Origin: Marinobacter sp.
GTDB taxonomy: Bacteria > Pseudomonadota > Gammaproteobacteria > Pseudomonadales > Oleiphilaceae
DNA length: 64,000 nucleotides
Assembly: GCA_030457765.1 (NCBI GenBank)
Contig: JAKDUK010000007.1
Location: 1-64,000, forward strand
Reading direction: 5' to 3'
Shown: one piece after another, positions 40,017 to 49,019 of the stretch
Numbering within the stretch: position 1 is the first letter of the stretch
Layout: the number at the start of each line of letters is the position of its first letter
The notes under the pieces: generated by a model
Seen by the model: only the letters and a program-made list of their open reading frames with translations
What the model was told of the DNA's origin: nothing
Databases searched by the model: none
Position numbers and translations under genes: made by a program

Positions 40017-41006
40017 TTACTCCCCGGCCCCGTTAGTCATTGATAGTGTCGTTAGAGATTCGCGGTTCATAATTCGATTGATCTTGTCACCATACTGTGG
40101 ATCGGTGGCGTAGCCAGCTTGCTGAAGCTTTTCAGCAAACACCTTTGGCTGATCCGCACTGGCAAGCACGTCGCGGTACCGGGGATTGGATTCTAAAAAC
40201 GAGACATAATCCCGGAAGCTGGATTCGTAATCCGGGTAAGCACGGAAGTCTGCGCGCTCTTTCATAGGCACTCCTTCACGAAACTCTGTGGTAGTGATGG
40301 ACACAGAATCGCCCTGCCAGCGGTTATCCGCTTTAATGCCGAAAAGATTGTAGCTGGGCTGGTTACCATCGCCCTTTATCATGTGGCGCCCCCAACCGGT
40401 TTCAAGGGCAGCCTGTGCAACCATAAGCTTCGGGTTAATTCCGGTGTCTGCCGCAATCTTCTCTGCAAGTGGCAAAAGCGTGCTTACAAAATGCTCCGGA
40501 GAATCGAACTCGCCAGTCGCAGGGCCAACGCCTTCTACCGCAGGCATCTGGTTTTTAGCCTCGGCAACGCCACTAACCTCTTCCACGCGCTCGGGCAGCC
40601 GGGGAGACAGCCTTGGCAAACTGCGCTCATAATCGGACAGCGTTGTTTTGTGCGAAGCCAGAGTGCCACCCTGTTTATCGACTCCGGGAACATCCTTGCC
40701 CAACTGCCGAACCAGGGCTTCCGCAAGGCCGGTGCCCTGCCCGCCAGACATGGTTAAACTCAACTGACTGTCAAACATGTCGCGGTACATTTCAGACTGA
40801 TTGGTATTCAGGTAATTACCCTCTGCAAACACATCGCCGGCTTTGCGCATGGACTTCAGCATTTCCGACACAAAAATACTCTCAAACTGGCGCGCCACTT
40901 CCTCAAGTGCGCCCTGCTTATCATCCCGAGCGCCATTTTTCAGTGCATTCAGTCCACTGAAGTCTGTATATACCCGCGCTTGCTGAAGCTGGTAGTCCTG
41001 CATCAT
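40017..41006 (-). CDS. flgJ: flagellar rod-cap/peptidoglycan hydrolase FlgJ
   Basis: A 329-residue dual-domain FlgJ. The N-terminal half (about 30-110; EEVARQFESIFVSEMLKSMRKAG) caps and nucleates the rod. The C-terminal half (about 175-310) is a GH73 glucosaminidase that opens the cell wall, with the catalytic glutamate in AALETGWGRH and SYNLFGIKAD. Two adjacent ATGs (41006 and 41003) could each be the start; spacing from AGGTGG favours the second. Flanked tightly by flgI and flgK. Confidence 0.95.
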   Translation of the reverse strand: MMQDYQLQQARVYTDFSGLNALKNGARDDKQGALEEVARQFESIFVSEMLKSMRKAGDVFAEGNYLNTNQSEMYRDMFDSQLSLTMSGGQGTGLAEALVRQLGKDVPGVDKQGGTLASHKTTLSDYERSLPRLSPRLPERVEEVSGVAEAKNQMPAVEGVGPATGEFDSPEHFVSTLLPLAEKIAADTGINPKLMVAQAALETGWGRHMIKGDGNQPSYNLFGIKADNRWQGDSVSITTTEFREGVPMKERADFRAYPDYESSFRDYVSFLESNPRYRDVLASADQPKVFAEKLQQAGYATDPQYGDKINRIMNRESLTTLSMTNGAGE

Positions 41007-41011
41007 GCCAC

Positions 41012-42109
41012 CTAAATAACAATGAGCTCGGCGCGCAGCGCACCAGCTTGTTTCAGTGCTTCCAGTACCGCCATTACATCCCCGGGGGCTGCGCCTACCT
41101 GGTTTACGGCCTGCACGATTTCATTCAATGTGATTGTCGGCCCGAACTTGAACATGCGGGCCGGTTCCTCAGTAATAGCAATCTGCGTGTCCTGCTCAAT
41201 TTCGGTAGTGCCATTCGCAAACGGGTTAGGCTGCTGCACTTCGGGATTTTCCTGAATCGTTACGGTAAGGTTGCCGTGGGTCACAGCCGCAGGGCTGACC
41301 TTCACGTTCTGCCCCACAACAATGGTGCCCGTGCGGCTGTTAATCACCACTTTTGCAGCGTCGTCTGCCGGGTCTACCTCAAGGTTTTCCAGAATAGAAA
41401 GAAAGCTCACACGTTGAGACGGGTCACGGGGGGCACGTACCGATATCGACGTTGCATCATGGGCATAGGCCATGTCTGGCCCCAGGTGCTGATTGACCAC
41501 CTCGACCACACGGCGTGCGGTTGTAAAGTCCGGGCGCATCAGATTGAAGGTAATCGTGTCACCGCGAGTAAAAGGAGATTTTATTTCCCTCTCAATAGTG
41601 GCGCCGTTCGGAATGCGGCCAACACTGGGAACGTTCACCGTAATGCGCGAACCGTCCTGCCCTTGAGCTCCAAACCCGCCAACCACAAGACTGCCCTGGG
41701 CCATGGCATAAACATTATTATCGGCACCTTTCAGGGGAGCCATCAGCAGCGTTCCGCCGCGCAAGCTGTCTGCGTTACCAATAGAAGACACAGTAATATC
41801 TATTTCCTGGCCCGCTTTAGCAAAGGGCGGCAAGGTCGCACTCACGGTAACGGCTGCCACGTTGGCAAGCTTCGGGTTTACACCGGCAGGCAAAGTAATG
41901 CCAAATTGATTCATCATGTTGCGGAAAGTCTGATTGGTAAACGGCGCTTTATCGCCGGTTCCGTCAAGACCAACCACCAGGCCGTAGCCCACAAGCTGGT
42001 TGTTACGGACCCCCTTTATCCGCGCCAGATCTTTCAGACGGTCAGCCATAACCGGTGCCGCCAAAACAGCCAGCAGCAACGAGAACACCACGCCTCGACG
42101 TAACATCAT
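41012..42109 (-). CDS. flgI: flagellar P-ring protein FlgI
   Basis: A 365-residue periplasmic protein forming the P ring in the peptidoglycan. A signal peptide (to about residue 22, cut after PVMA) precedes the conserved start [36 protein letters not shown] and the C-terminal [20 protein letters not shown] are family hallmarks. I start at the ATG at 42109, which overlaps the flgH stop by 4 nt (ATGA); an earlier in-frame GTG at 42121 is possible. Confidence 0.95.
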   Translation of the reverse strand: MMLRRGVVFSLLLAVLAAPVMADRLKDLARIKGVRNNQLVGYGLVVGLDGTGDKAPFTNQTFRNMMNQFGITLPAGVNPKLANVAAVTVSATLPPFAKAGQEIDITVSSIGNADSLRGGTLLMAPLKGADNNVYAMAQGSLVVGGFGAQGQDGSRITVNVPSVGRIPNGATIEREIKSPFTRGDTITFNLMRPDFTTARRVVEVVNQHLGPDMAYAHDATSISVRAPRDPSQRVSFLSILENLEVDPADDAAKVVINSRTGTIVVGQNVKVSPAAVTHGNLTVTIQENPEVQQPNPFANGTTEIEQDTQIAITEEPARMFKFGPTITLNEIVQAVNQVGAAPGDVMAVLEALKQAGALRAELIVI

Positions 42110-42807
42110 AGGGGCCACCACTCACTATTAAAGAACCGTGCAAGCCAGCCCATCTGGTTCGCCTGATCAAAATCGCCTGTGCCGCCATACGCAATGCGGG
42201 CATTTGCTATGCGGCTGGAAGCCACCATGTTACCCGGGTCGATATCCTGTGGGCGCACCAAACCAGTTAAACGTACATACTCATCACCATTGGTGAGTGA
42301 CAACCACTTTTCACCTCGAATCTTCAGTACGCCATTCGGTAGCACCTCAACAACTGTAACGGTGATATTGCCCGCAAGGCTGTTGCTCTGATCTGCCTCA
42401 GCTTTACCTTGGAAGTCCCGATCGTTCTGGATAGACGTTGCAATGCCTATATTATCCTTGCCAAGAATATTGGGCTCCGGCAAAGATATGTCGTTTTCCT
42501 TCTTGATTTTGGTTTCGGCATTTTTGCTCGCACGGGTTGATTCGTTAAGAGTCACCGTGAGTACGTCACCAATATTCAGGGCAACGGTATCGCCGTAAAA
42601 ATTGTAATTACGAGAGTTTTGATAGATAGCTCCGGATTCGGGATCACGCTGCATCATGGCTTGGGCGCGCACAGGTGCGTAGGCGGGGTCATCCGGTTCA
42701 GCACGGGGCCGGCTCATGGCGGTACATCCCTGCAATAGTACAAGCATCCATACCAGCAAGCAGGTACTGGCTGATCTGGCAAACCAGGTTGATGTCGTCA
42801 GTTTCAT
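42106..42807 (-). CDS. flgH: flagellar L-ring lipoprotein FlgH
   Basis: A 233-residue outer-membrane lipoprotein forming the L ring. The signal ends in an LLQGC lipobox (cysteine near residue 28). The conserved core includes [24 protein letters not shown] and [25 protein letters not shown]. It is coupled to flgI by stop/start overlap and lies 59 bp after flgG. Confidence 0.95.
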   Translation of the reverse strand: MKLTTSTWFARSASTCLLVWMLVLLQGCTAMSRPRAEPDDPAYAPVRAQAMMQRDPESGAIYQNSRNYNFYGDTVALNIGDVLTVTLNESTRASKNAETKIKKENDISLPEPNILGKDNIGIATSIQNDRDFQGKAEADQSNSLAGNITVTVVEVLPNGVLKIRGEKWLSLTNGDEYVRLTGLVRPQDIDPGNMVASSRIANARIAYGGTGDFDQANQMGWLARFFNSEWWPL

Positions 42808-42866
42808 GAGTTATCCCCCACGCTTAGCCTCTCACTCTGTATCATAAAGCCAGATATCTCATGGCG

Positions 42867-43655
42867 TTAGCCGATGTTGTTAGTAATGAACTGGAGCATT
42901 TGGTCGGTTGTAGAAACCACTTTTGAGTTCATTTCATAAGCTCGCTGTGTGGTGATCATATTCACCAGCTCTTCCACAACTTCCACGTTTGAAGACTCCA
43001 CCATGCCCTGCTGCAATGACCCCAGCCCGGCCAGACCTGGTTCGCCTTCAGCAGGGTCGCCACTGGCATTGGTTTCTTTGAACAGGTTGTTGCCAATCGC
43101 CTGCAACCCCTGCGGGTTGATGAAATCAACCAACGTAATCTGGCCAAGATCTACGGGCGCGGCCTGGTCATCCGTAATAGCGGAAACAGTACCGTCTTTA
43201 CCAATAGTGACGCTGGTGGCGTTGTCCGGTATGTTGATATTGGGCTCCAGCGGGTAACCTTCAGGAGTGACCACATCACCATCAGCGTTAAGCTGGAACT
43301 GGCCGTCCCGTGTGTAAGCTGTCTGGCCATCCGGCATTGCGATCTGCAAAAAACCACGGCCGTCTATCGCCAGATCCAAAGGTTGCTCGGTAACCTCAAG
43401 ATTGCCTTGCGAGAACTGTTTGGCTGTACCAACTACTCGCACACCCGTGCCCAGCTGCAACCCTGAAGGCAGCTCCGAGTTCTGTGTATTCATACCACCG
43501 GGTTGCCTGTTAACCTGATACAACAAATCCTGAAACACCGCCCGATCACGCTTGAACCCCGTGGTGTTCACGTTTGCCAGGTTGTTAGAGATGGTCGACA
43601 TGTTGGTGTCCTGGGCGCTTAGCCCGGTCTTACTAACCCAAAGAGCCGGATGCAT
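42867..43655 (-). CDS. flgG: flagellar distal rod protein FlgG
   Basis: A 262-residue rod protein, secreted by the flagellar export apparatus. It starts MHPALWVSKTGLSAQDTNM and has the rod/hook signature SNNLANVNTTGFKRD. The C-terminal D0 helix is NVEVVEELVNMITTQRAYEMNSKVV. The start at 43655 is chosen because AGGAG lies 8 nt before it; an ATG two codons earlier is too close to the ribosome-binding site. Length equals the E. coli protein. It follows flgF. Confidence 0.96.
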   Translation of the reverse strand: MHPALWVSKTGLSAQDTNMSTISNNLANVNTTGFKRDRAVFQDLLYQVNRQPGGMNTQNSELPSGLQLGTGVRVVGTAKQFSQGNLEVTEQPLDLAIDGRGFLQIAMPDGQTAYTRDGQFQLNADGDVVTPEGYPLEPNINIPDNATSVTIGKDGTVSAITDDQAAPVDLGQITLVDFINPQGLQAIGNNLFKETNASGDPAEGEPGLAGLGSLQQGMVESSNVEVVEELVNMITTQRAYEMNSKVVSTTDQMLQFITNNIG

Positions 43656-43747
43656 AGTCATTACTCCTTGCCGGTGTCTGGCAGGCGGCTGAAATTTGCC
43701 GCTTCTGGCCTGGCCAGCCTTGTTTTTACGTTGTTTTCAAAAAACTA

Positions 43748-44500
43748 TCAGAGGTTTTGCAACAGTCGTGCCGCTGCTTCGGAATTCTCGTTTGCGGTGC
43801 GCATAACCTTCACCTGCATCTCGTACTGGCGGGACAACTGAAGGTTGGAGATCATTTCTTCCACCGCATTCACGTTAGAGCTTTCCAGAAAACCGGAAGC
43901 AACACGGAGCGCACCGTCTGCCGGCTCGCCACCCTCAACAGCCTGACCGGGCTTGGGGTGAATAAACCCATCCAGACCTTTCTCGAGCGATTCCCGGGCC
44001 GGATTGACCAGTTTTAACCGATCCACTTCAACCAGTTGATCTGGTGGGCCACCAACAGGAACGATGGACACAGTGCCATCGGCGCCAATCTGGACATTAT
44101 CGAAAGGAGGGAGTGCAACCGGGCCACCATTGCCCAGAACCATTTCGCCACTGGCAAGCCGCACTAGACCGTTTACATCGACTTGCAGGCTTCCGGAGCG
44201 GGTGAAAACTTCTTCGCCAAGGTCGTTTTGAATCGCCAGCCAGCCCTCACCTTCCAGAGCAACGTCCATTTTGCGGCCGGTTTGCATCAGAGCCCCGGCA
44301 GACAAGTCAGTACCCGGGCGCTCTGACATAGCATAGGCACGGGTAGGATGGTGCTCCCCGAACACAGGCATACTGCGCGCCTGGGCGAAGTCTTTCTTAA
44401 AGCCGGTGGTGTTTACGTTGGCCAGGTTATTGGCATGGGCACGCTGGGACAGCATATTCTGCTTGGCGCCAGACATACCGATATAAAGTGCTTTGTCCAT
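43748..44500 (-). CDS. flgF: flagellar proximal rod protein FlgF
   Basis: A 250-residue rod protein. It starts DKALYIGMSGAKQNM, has the HANNLANVNTTGFKKD signature and ends with NVNAVEEMISNLQLSRQYEMQVKVM. AGGAG precedes the start. A sigma-54 promoter lies 54-69 bp upstream (44554-44569), so this gene begins a second flagellar transcript, flgFGHIJKL, separate from flgBCDE. Confidence 0.96.
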   Translation of the reverse strand: MDKALYIGMSGAKQNMLSQRAHANNLANVNTTGFKKDFAQARSMPVFGEHHPTRAYAMSERPGTDLSAGALMQTGRKMDVALEGEGWLAIQNDLGEEVFTRSGSLQVDVNGLVRLASGEMVLGNGGPVALPPFDNVQIGADGTVSIVPVGGPPDQLVEVDRLKLVNPARESLEKGLDGFIHPKPGQAVEGGEPADGALRVASGFLESSNVNAVEEMISNLQLSRQYEMQVKVMRTANENSEAAARLLQNL

Positions 44501-44553
44501 GGGACAACTCCTGCCGGAATTTTGACTGTTTCCAGTGCTCTTTCAAACATTCC

Positions 44554-44569
44554 TGCAGGAGTCATGCCA
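44554..44569 (-). promoter_or_regulatory. sigma-54 promoter of flgFGHIJKL
   Basis: TGGCATGACTCCTGCA matches the -24/-12 consensus TGGCACG-N4-TTGCA at all but two positions, with GG and GC separated by exactly 10 bp. The predicted start is about 40 bp before flgF. Pseudomonas also expresses flgFGHIJKL from an RpoN-dependent promoter. Confidence 0.78.
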
Positions 44570-44587
44570 TATTTAATTAAAAGTCGA

Positions 44588-46471
44588 TTAGCGGAGGTTG
44601 ATGATGGTCTGGGTGACCGCATCGGAGGTTTCAATGGTCTTGGCGTTGGCCTGATAATTACGCTGGGCAATAATGAGGTTCACCAACTCACCGGAAAGAT
44701 CCACGTTGGACTCTTCCACCGAGCTGGACTTGATGCCACCCAATGTTCCGGTATCAGGCTTACCAATAACCGGCTGGCCAGACTCGAAAGTTTCAACCCA
44801 GCTGGTATCCCCCACCGGTGACAGCCCGTCAGTGTTGCTGAAAGAAGCTAGCGCAACCTGCCCAAGCGCGGTGGATTGGCCATTGGTGTAACGGGCAAAC
44901 AGAACACCCTGCCCAGACACATCGAGACCAGATAAGCGGCCGGTGGTGTAGCCATTCTGGCGCTGATCATCAACACCAAACGTTGCACCATACTGGGTAG
45001 TGTCACCCAAACTGAGCACAAAGGCTGACGTGGTGGGTGGGTCTGGAATTGGAGTAGTAACTGCGGCACCTGCAGCTGGCGGGCCGTCGGCACCATTAGG
45101 TTGACCGTTCTTATCCTTTGGAACCCAATCGGTGATAACAATCTCGCCGCTGGCGTCGCCGTTAACAGACTGTAGAGTTCCGTCTTGATCAAACCTCGCG
45201 GTATAAGGTGTAGCATCTGTGTCCGCGACCATTTCACCGTCAATTTGTAAGTAAATCGACCATTCACTCACACCCACGCCATTTCCCGGCGAAGGCTCTT
45301 TCACGAAAAACTGCGTGAGTTCGTGAGAGTTACCCAGGCTATCGAAAATTGACGTTGAGGTAGCGTGATTATAAGTACGCTGATCCTGCGGGTTAAACTC
45401 ATTGGTTATCCGAATGGGAGACTGGCCATACTCGGTCGCAAAATTATTGCCAGGACCTCCAGTGGCCGCAACACCTGCAATTGTGCGGTCGCCAGTTACA
45501 TTAATATCGCCGGTTTCCGAGACCGAGCCACCGGTGTACGTGATATCAAGGTTCTCACCCTGGTTGTGGCTAACACGCAGCACACTGGTGTTAGTACCGG
45601 TACCATCATCCACAATAGCGGCAGAGATAGCGGTATCGCTTGAGTCATTGATCGCAGCTTTGAGATCTTCAAGGCTGTTCACGTTGCTGGTGTCCAGCTG
45701 AAGCGATGCATTATTAATCTTAAGATCGAACGAGAAGCCCGTGCCTGCCGCTGCAATATCCGCGTCGGTAAGCGCCACGTTCGCGGTTGTCGTCGCTGAA
45801 GCACTCAACCCGGGTGCATCTGTTAGCTTACCGGCAATCTCGCGGGCAGTGGTCGCACCCGTTAAGTTCACCGAATAAGCGGGGGTTCCGTCGGTGTATG
45901 TCACCTCAAATTGTTCGTCCTTAACATCACCAAATGCCAACGGCCCCACATCGCGCACCCGAGACTCAAGCACCGACTCCCGGGAATCCAGGTTCAGTTC
46001 AGAGCGCAAATTGGTGGTGCGGCGTGGTGCCAGATTATCGGTCGTAATTTCCAGATCACCACGAATTCCCGAAAGATTACCATCACCATCGGCGGTGTAA
46101 CCCTGAACCCGCATGGACTGATTATTCACCACAAAACCATCTTTATCGATGGTGAATTGCCCAGCTCGGGAGTAACGGGTTTCACCACCGTTATTCAGAA
46201 CAAAGAAGCCATCGCCCTCAATGGCCATATCCAATCCATTATCAGTAAAGCTGATATTGCCCTGGCCAAATGATTGCTTTACGTCCTGAACATTTACGCC
46301 GTCGCCAATCGGGTTGCTGCCAGAGCTTAAAAAGCCACTGGCGTATAGATCGCCGAACTGCACACGGCTGCCCTTGAAGCCAACAGTACTGGCGTTGGCA
46401 ATGTTGTTGCCGGTTACGTCCAGATCTACCGCTGCCGCCCTAAGGCCACTGAGCCCTGTATTAAAAGCCAT
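44588..46471 (-). CDS. flgE: flagellar hook protein FlgE (enlarged)
   Basis: A 627-residue hook subunit, much longer than E. coli FlgE (402). The ends are canonical: AFNTGLSGLRAAAVDLDVTG and NNIANASTVGFKGSRVQF at the start, VDLSGELVNLIIAQRNYQAN at the end, and the FlgE-type inner domains (SPIRITNEFNPQDQRTYN, ATSTSIFDSLGN). The additional length lies between about residues 160 and 340 and is rich in Thr, Ala, Asp and Gly, consistent with extra surface domains on the hook. It is the last gene of flgBCDE. Confidence 0.95.
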   Translation of the reverse strand: MAFNTGLSGLRAAAVDLDVTGNNIANASTVGFKGSRVQFGDLYASGFLSSGSNPIGDGVNVQDVKQSFGQGNISFTDNGLDMAIEGDGFFVLNNGGETRYSRAGQFTIDKDGFVVNNQSMRVQGYTADGDGNLSGIRGDLEITTDNLAPRRTTNLRSELNLDSRESVLESRVRDVGPLAFGDVKDEQFEVTYTDGTPAYSVNLTGATTAREIAGKLTDAPGLSASATTTANVALTDADIAAAGTGFSFDLKINNASLQLDTSNVNSLEDLKAAINDSSDTAISAAIVDDGTGTNTSVLRVSHNQGENLDITYTGGSVSETGDINVTGDRTIAGVAATGGPGNNFATEYGQSPIRITNEFNPQDQRTYNHATSTSIFDSLGNSHELTQFFVKEPSPGNGVGVSEWSIYLQIDGEMVADTDATPYTARFDQDGTLQSVNGDASGEIVITDWVPKDKNGQPNGADGPPAAGAAVTTPIPDPPTTSAFVLSLGDTTQYGATFGVDDQRQNGYTTGRLSGLDVSGQGVLFARYTNGQSTALGQVALASFSNTDGLSPVGDTSWVETFESGQPVIGKPDTGTLGGIKSSSVEESNVDLSGELVNLIIAQRNYQANAKTIETSDAVTQTIINLR

Positions 46472-46497
46472 AACTTACCCCTGCTCTGACACCGGTA

Positions 46498-47175
46498 TTA
46501 ATTAATTTGTTTAACATCTGACAGCGCGATAGAACCCATGCCTGCCAAATTAAGAGTTACGGAGCCACCTTGGCCCAACGACACACTGTCTACATTGGCA
46601 CTAACAAGCGTTGGAAGCTGCACGCTACCCTGCGGATAAGACCCTTCGGCCACAACCTTGTAGGGACCAGGCGGCAAGCTGTTGCCGTCGCCATCTTTAC
46701 CATCCCAGCTGAAGGATTTAACACCCGCTGAGCTGCTGCCAAGGTCAATTTGGCGCACCAACTCCCCTTCTGGATTTTGAATAGATAACCGCACACCGCC
46801 CGTAGAAGCGGGCACCTGGATATTGCCGGAAATCTCGCCCTCGGCACCTAACACACCCACTTCAGACGGAGCTAAAACGGTTTTCCCAACCATTGCCGAT
46901 GCCTGAAGCGCCTGGGTAGAGCGGAACTGCCCAACAACATCGTCCACCCTGCCCGACAGTGCCTGCATTTCTTCCAATGAGCTGAACTGTGCGAGCTGAG
47001 AAATAAACTCGCCGTTATCCTGGGGCTCCAACGGATTCTGATTTTTGAGCTGCGCCAGCATCAGCTCCATAAACTCGTTTTTGCCGAGCTCGCCATTGCC
47101 ACCAGCCGCATTTTGCGTCTGGGACCTGTAATTACCCAGTACATCCGTGGCTTGTGTTGCGTTAACTGCACTCAT
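46498..47175 (-). CDS. flgD: flagellar hook-capping protein FlgD
   Basis: A 225-residue hook assembly scaffold. The conserved N-terminal motif is LGKNEFMELMLAQLKNQNPL (about 26-45), followed by EFISQLAQFSSLEEM. The C-terminal half has the FlgD Ig-like/tudor domains (FSWDGKDGDGNSLPPGPY). It removes itself when the hook is complete. It lies between flgC (18 bp) and flgE (26 bp). Confidence 0.95.
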   Translation of the reverse strand: MSAVNATQATDVLGNYRSQTQNAAGGNGELGKNEFMELMLAQLKNQNPLEPQDNGEFISQLAQFSSLEEMQALSGRVDDVVGQFRSTQALQASAMVGKTVLAPSEVGVLGAEGEISGNIQVPASTGGVRLSIQNPEGELVRQIDLGSSSAGVKSFSWDGKDGDGNSLPPGPYKVVAEGSYPQGSVQLPTLVSANVDSVSLGQGGSVTLNLAGMGSIALSDVKQIN

Positions 47176-47193
47176 GATTCGGCCCTCGCCCCG

Positions 47194-47643
47194 TTACTGC
47201 TGACCAAGTGTCAGGATGCGCTGCATCATGGATTTGGCCGTGTTCATTATGTCCACGTTCATCTGAAAGCTTCTTGAAGAAGACATCATGTCTGCCATTT
47301 CTTCCACCACATTCACATTAGGATAAAAGACATAACCGTCTTCATTAGCGGCAGGATGCTGAGGCTCATAGCGCATCTGCAACTCGGCATCGCTTTCAAT
47401 AATGCCATCCACACGAACACCAGCACCGGCATCACCTTGGACCTCAACACCAAAGCCTTGCTGGCCCGGGTTCAACATGGACTGCTGCACAGCTGAAAAA
47501 ACAGGCTTGCGTGCGCGGTAGGTGGTATCAGTGCTGGAACTTGCGGTCTCTGCGTTAGCAATGTTTGAAGCGGTTGTATTCAGCCGCAGCGATTGCGCAG
47601 TCATGCCGGAACCGGCGATGTCAAAAATACTGCCCAGTGACAT
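47194..47643 (-). CDS. flgC: flagellar proximal rod protein FlgC
   Basis: A 149-residue rod subunit starting SLGSIFDIAGSGMTAQSLRL, with the NTTASNIANAET signature and the C-terminal VNVVEEMADMMSSSRSFQMN helix. It follows flgB after 34 bp and precedes flgD. Size is slightly above E. coli FlgC (134). Confidence 0.95.
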   Translation of the reverse strand: MSLGSIFDIAGSGMTAQSLRLNTTASNIANAETASSSTDTTYRARKPVFSAVQQSMLNPGQQGFGVEVQGDAGAGVRVDGIIESDAELQMRYEPQHPAANEDGYVFYPNVNVVEEMADMMSSSRSFQMNVDIMNTAKSMMQRILTLGQQ

Positions 47644-47677
47644 GATGTCTCTCCTTCGCTAATCGTGGGGCGGCGTT

Positions 47678-48076
47678 TTACTCGCCTTTAATGGCTTTAG
47701 TCAGGCCGGTAAACTTGCTGTTAAGAAACTGAAAACTGGCTTGGTAATCCATCGCGTTGCGCATAAACCGAGTCTGCTCAGCCTGAGCGTCAACTGTATT
47801 ACCATCTACCGAAGGCTGGTTTGGCACCCGGTACAGCAAATCTGAATCTCCAGCGCCTGCCGACGTATCCATATGACCGGCGTGGGTTTTTTCCATGCCA
47901 AAGCCACTCATGTTGTCTTGAGCTTTTTGCATCATGGCCTGGAAGTCCATACCCCGCGCCTTAAAACCTGGCGTATCAGCATTGGCCATGTTGTTCGCCA
48001 AAACCTCAGCGCGCTGCACTCTGGCTTCCAGCGCGTGCTGGTGAATACCAAGAGCCTTGTCAAAAGTGATCGCCAT
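47678..48076 (-). CDS. flgB: flagellar proximal rod protein FlgB
   Basis: A 132-residue rod subunit, first gene of the cluster. It starts AITFDKALGIHQHALEAR, has the ANNMANADTPGFKARG signature and ends MDYQASFQFLNSKFTGLTKAI. A ribosome-binding site (GGAGG) lies just upstream. A sigma-54 promoter (48141-48156) is 65-80 bp before it. Confidence 0.95.
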   Translation of the reverse strand: MAITFDKALGIHQHALEARVQRAEVLANNMANADTPGFKARGMDFQAMMQKAQDNMSGFGMEKTHAGHMDTSAGAGDSDLLYRVPNQPSVDGNTVDAQAEQTRFMRNAMDYQASFQFLNSKFTGLTKAIKGE

Positions 48077-48140
48077 ATAACCTCCGAAATTCTGTCGCCG
48101 GCGCTTTAGCGTTGCCGGTTTTGTTCTATGCCAGAATTAA

Positions 48141-48156
48141 AGCAATGCTGATGCCA
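48141..48156 (-). promoter_or_regulatory. sigma-54 promoter of flgBCDE
   Basis: TGGCATCAGCATTGCT fits TGGCACG-N4-TTGCW with GG-N10-GC exact and the -12 element perfect (TTGCT). The predicted start near 48129 leaves a leader of about 50 nt before flgB. The rest of the flgB-nitroreductase gap shows only the hairpin at 48260-48291. Confidence 0.8.
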
Positions 48157-48259
48157 GCTTTTGAGAGGCCATTGATTTCGGGGGATTACAGGAGGTTGCA
48201 GGCTAAAATGAGGCGGTGGGAGGGTAAGAAAACGGCAAATAACAATGAAAGCGGCAAGC

Positions 48260-48291
48260 TGTTTCCCCCACCCGTAGCAGCGGGGGAACAG
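48260..48291 (-). terminator. hairpin after the nitroreductase gene
   Basis: CTGTTCCCCC pairs with GGGGGAAACAG (one bulge) just beyond the nitroreductase stop on the minus strand. A T tract is lacking, so it is a probable but not typical terminator separating that gene from flgB. Confidence 0.5.
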
Positions 48292-48299
48292 TGCTTTAT

Positions 48300-48854
48300 T
48301 TACGCTGGCCAGCGCGCGACAAATTCAGCCAATTCGGGCCGGGGCACCGCAGGTTTGGTGGAAGAAACCGTGCCGGCATAAAGAAACCCAATGACCGACT
48401 CTTCTTTTTCAAGACCAAGCCCTTTATGCACCACCGGGTGGTATGCCATTTTCCCTGTGCGCCACATAACTCCGTAACCTGCGTCTTGTAATGCTAACCC
48501 CAGGAAACTCATGCTCGCTCCAGCAGAAAGTAATTGCTCTACCTCAGGCACCTTGTGGTGCTTTTTTGGCGAAGCGATACCAACAATAATCATAGGAGCA
48601 CGCAGCACTTTTTTGCGTACTTTATCCAGTTTCTTGTCATCGCCACTTTGAGAATGAGCTGCTGCGAACAACTCGCCCAGAGCCTTCAACCCCTCACCTT
48701 CAATAACAAGGTAACGCCAGGGGCGCAGTAAAGCATGATCCGGTGCGCGCGCCGCGCAGGCGAATGCCTGATCAAGTGTCGAATCATCCGGAGCCGGCGC
48801 TTCCAGCCGTGGCTCAGATGCCCTGTTGAGCAAAAAGTCAGTGACTGAACTCAT
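48300..48854 (-). CDS. YdjA-type NAD(P)H nitroreductase
   Basis: A protein of about 184 residues of the FMN-dependent nitroreductase superfamily, close to E. coli YdjA: APDHALLRPWRYLVIEG, a KVRKKVLRAPMIIVG segment, KVPEVEQLLSAGAS and the C-terminal VIGFLYAGT. YdjA-type proteins have an unusually small catalytic domain and their native substrate is unclear. I start at the ATG at 48854 because the ATG three codons earlier (48863) sits only a base or two after the GGAA ribosome-binding site; either is possible. It is a single-gene unit. Confidence 0.88.
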   Translation of the reverse strand: MSSVTDFLLNRASEPRLEAPAPDDSTLDQAFACAARAPDHALLRPWRYLVIEGEGLKALGELFAAAHSQSGDDKKLDKVRKKVLRAPMIIVGIASPKKHHKVPEVEQLLSAGASMSFLGLALQDAGYGVMWRTGKMAYHPVVHKGLGLEKEESVIGFLYAGTVSSTKPAVPRPELAEFVARWPA

Positions 48855-49019
48855 ATCTTTCATATTCCGGTAGCTGAATTCTGTTCGGGCACCACTCGAG
48901 CGCGCCCTGTGAATTGTGGGTTATACGTAATACTGTTAACCTTTAGTCGTACTCGCAATAGTACCCCGCATGACATTAATAACACTAAACGGTTTCAGCG
49001 CCATGAGTGATTCGCGTAC

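Noticed and set aside
41048-42103. A 351-codon open frame antisense to flgI
   Set aside because: It mirrors the full flgI gene and has no protein-like motifs; it is explained by flgI codon use.
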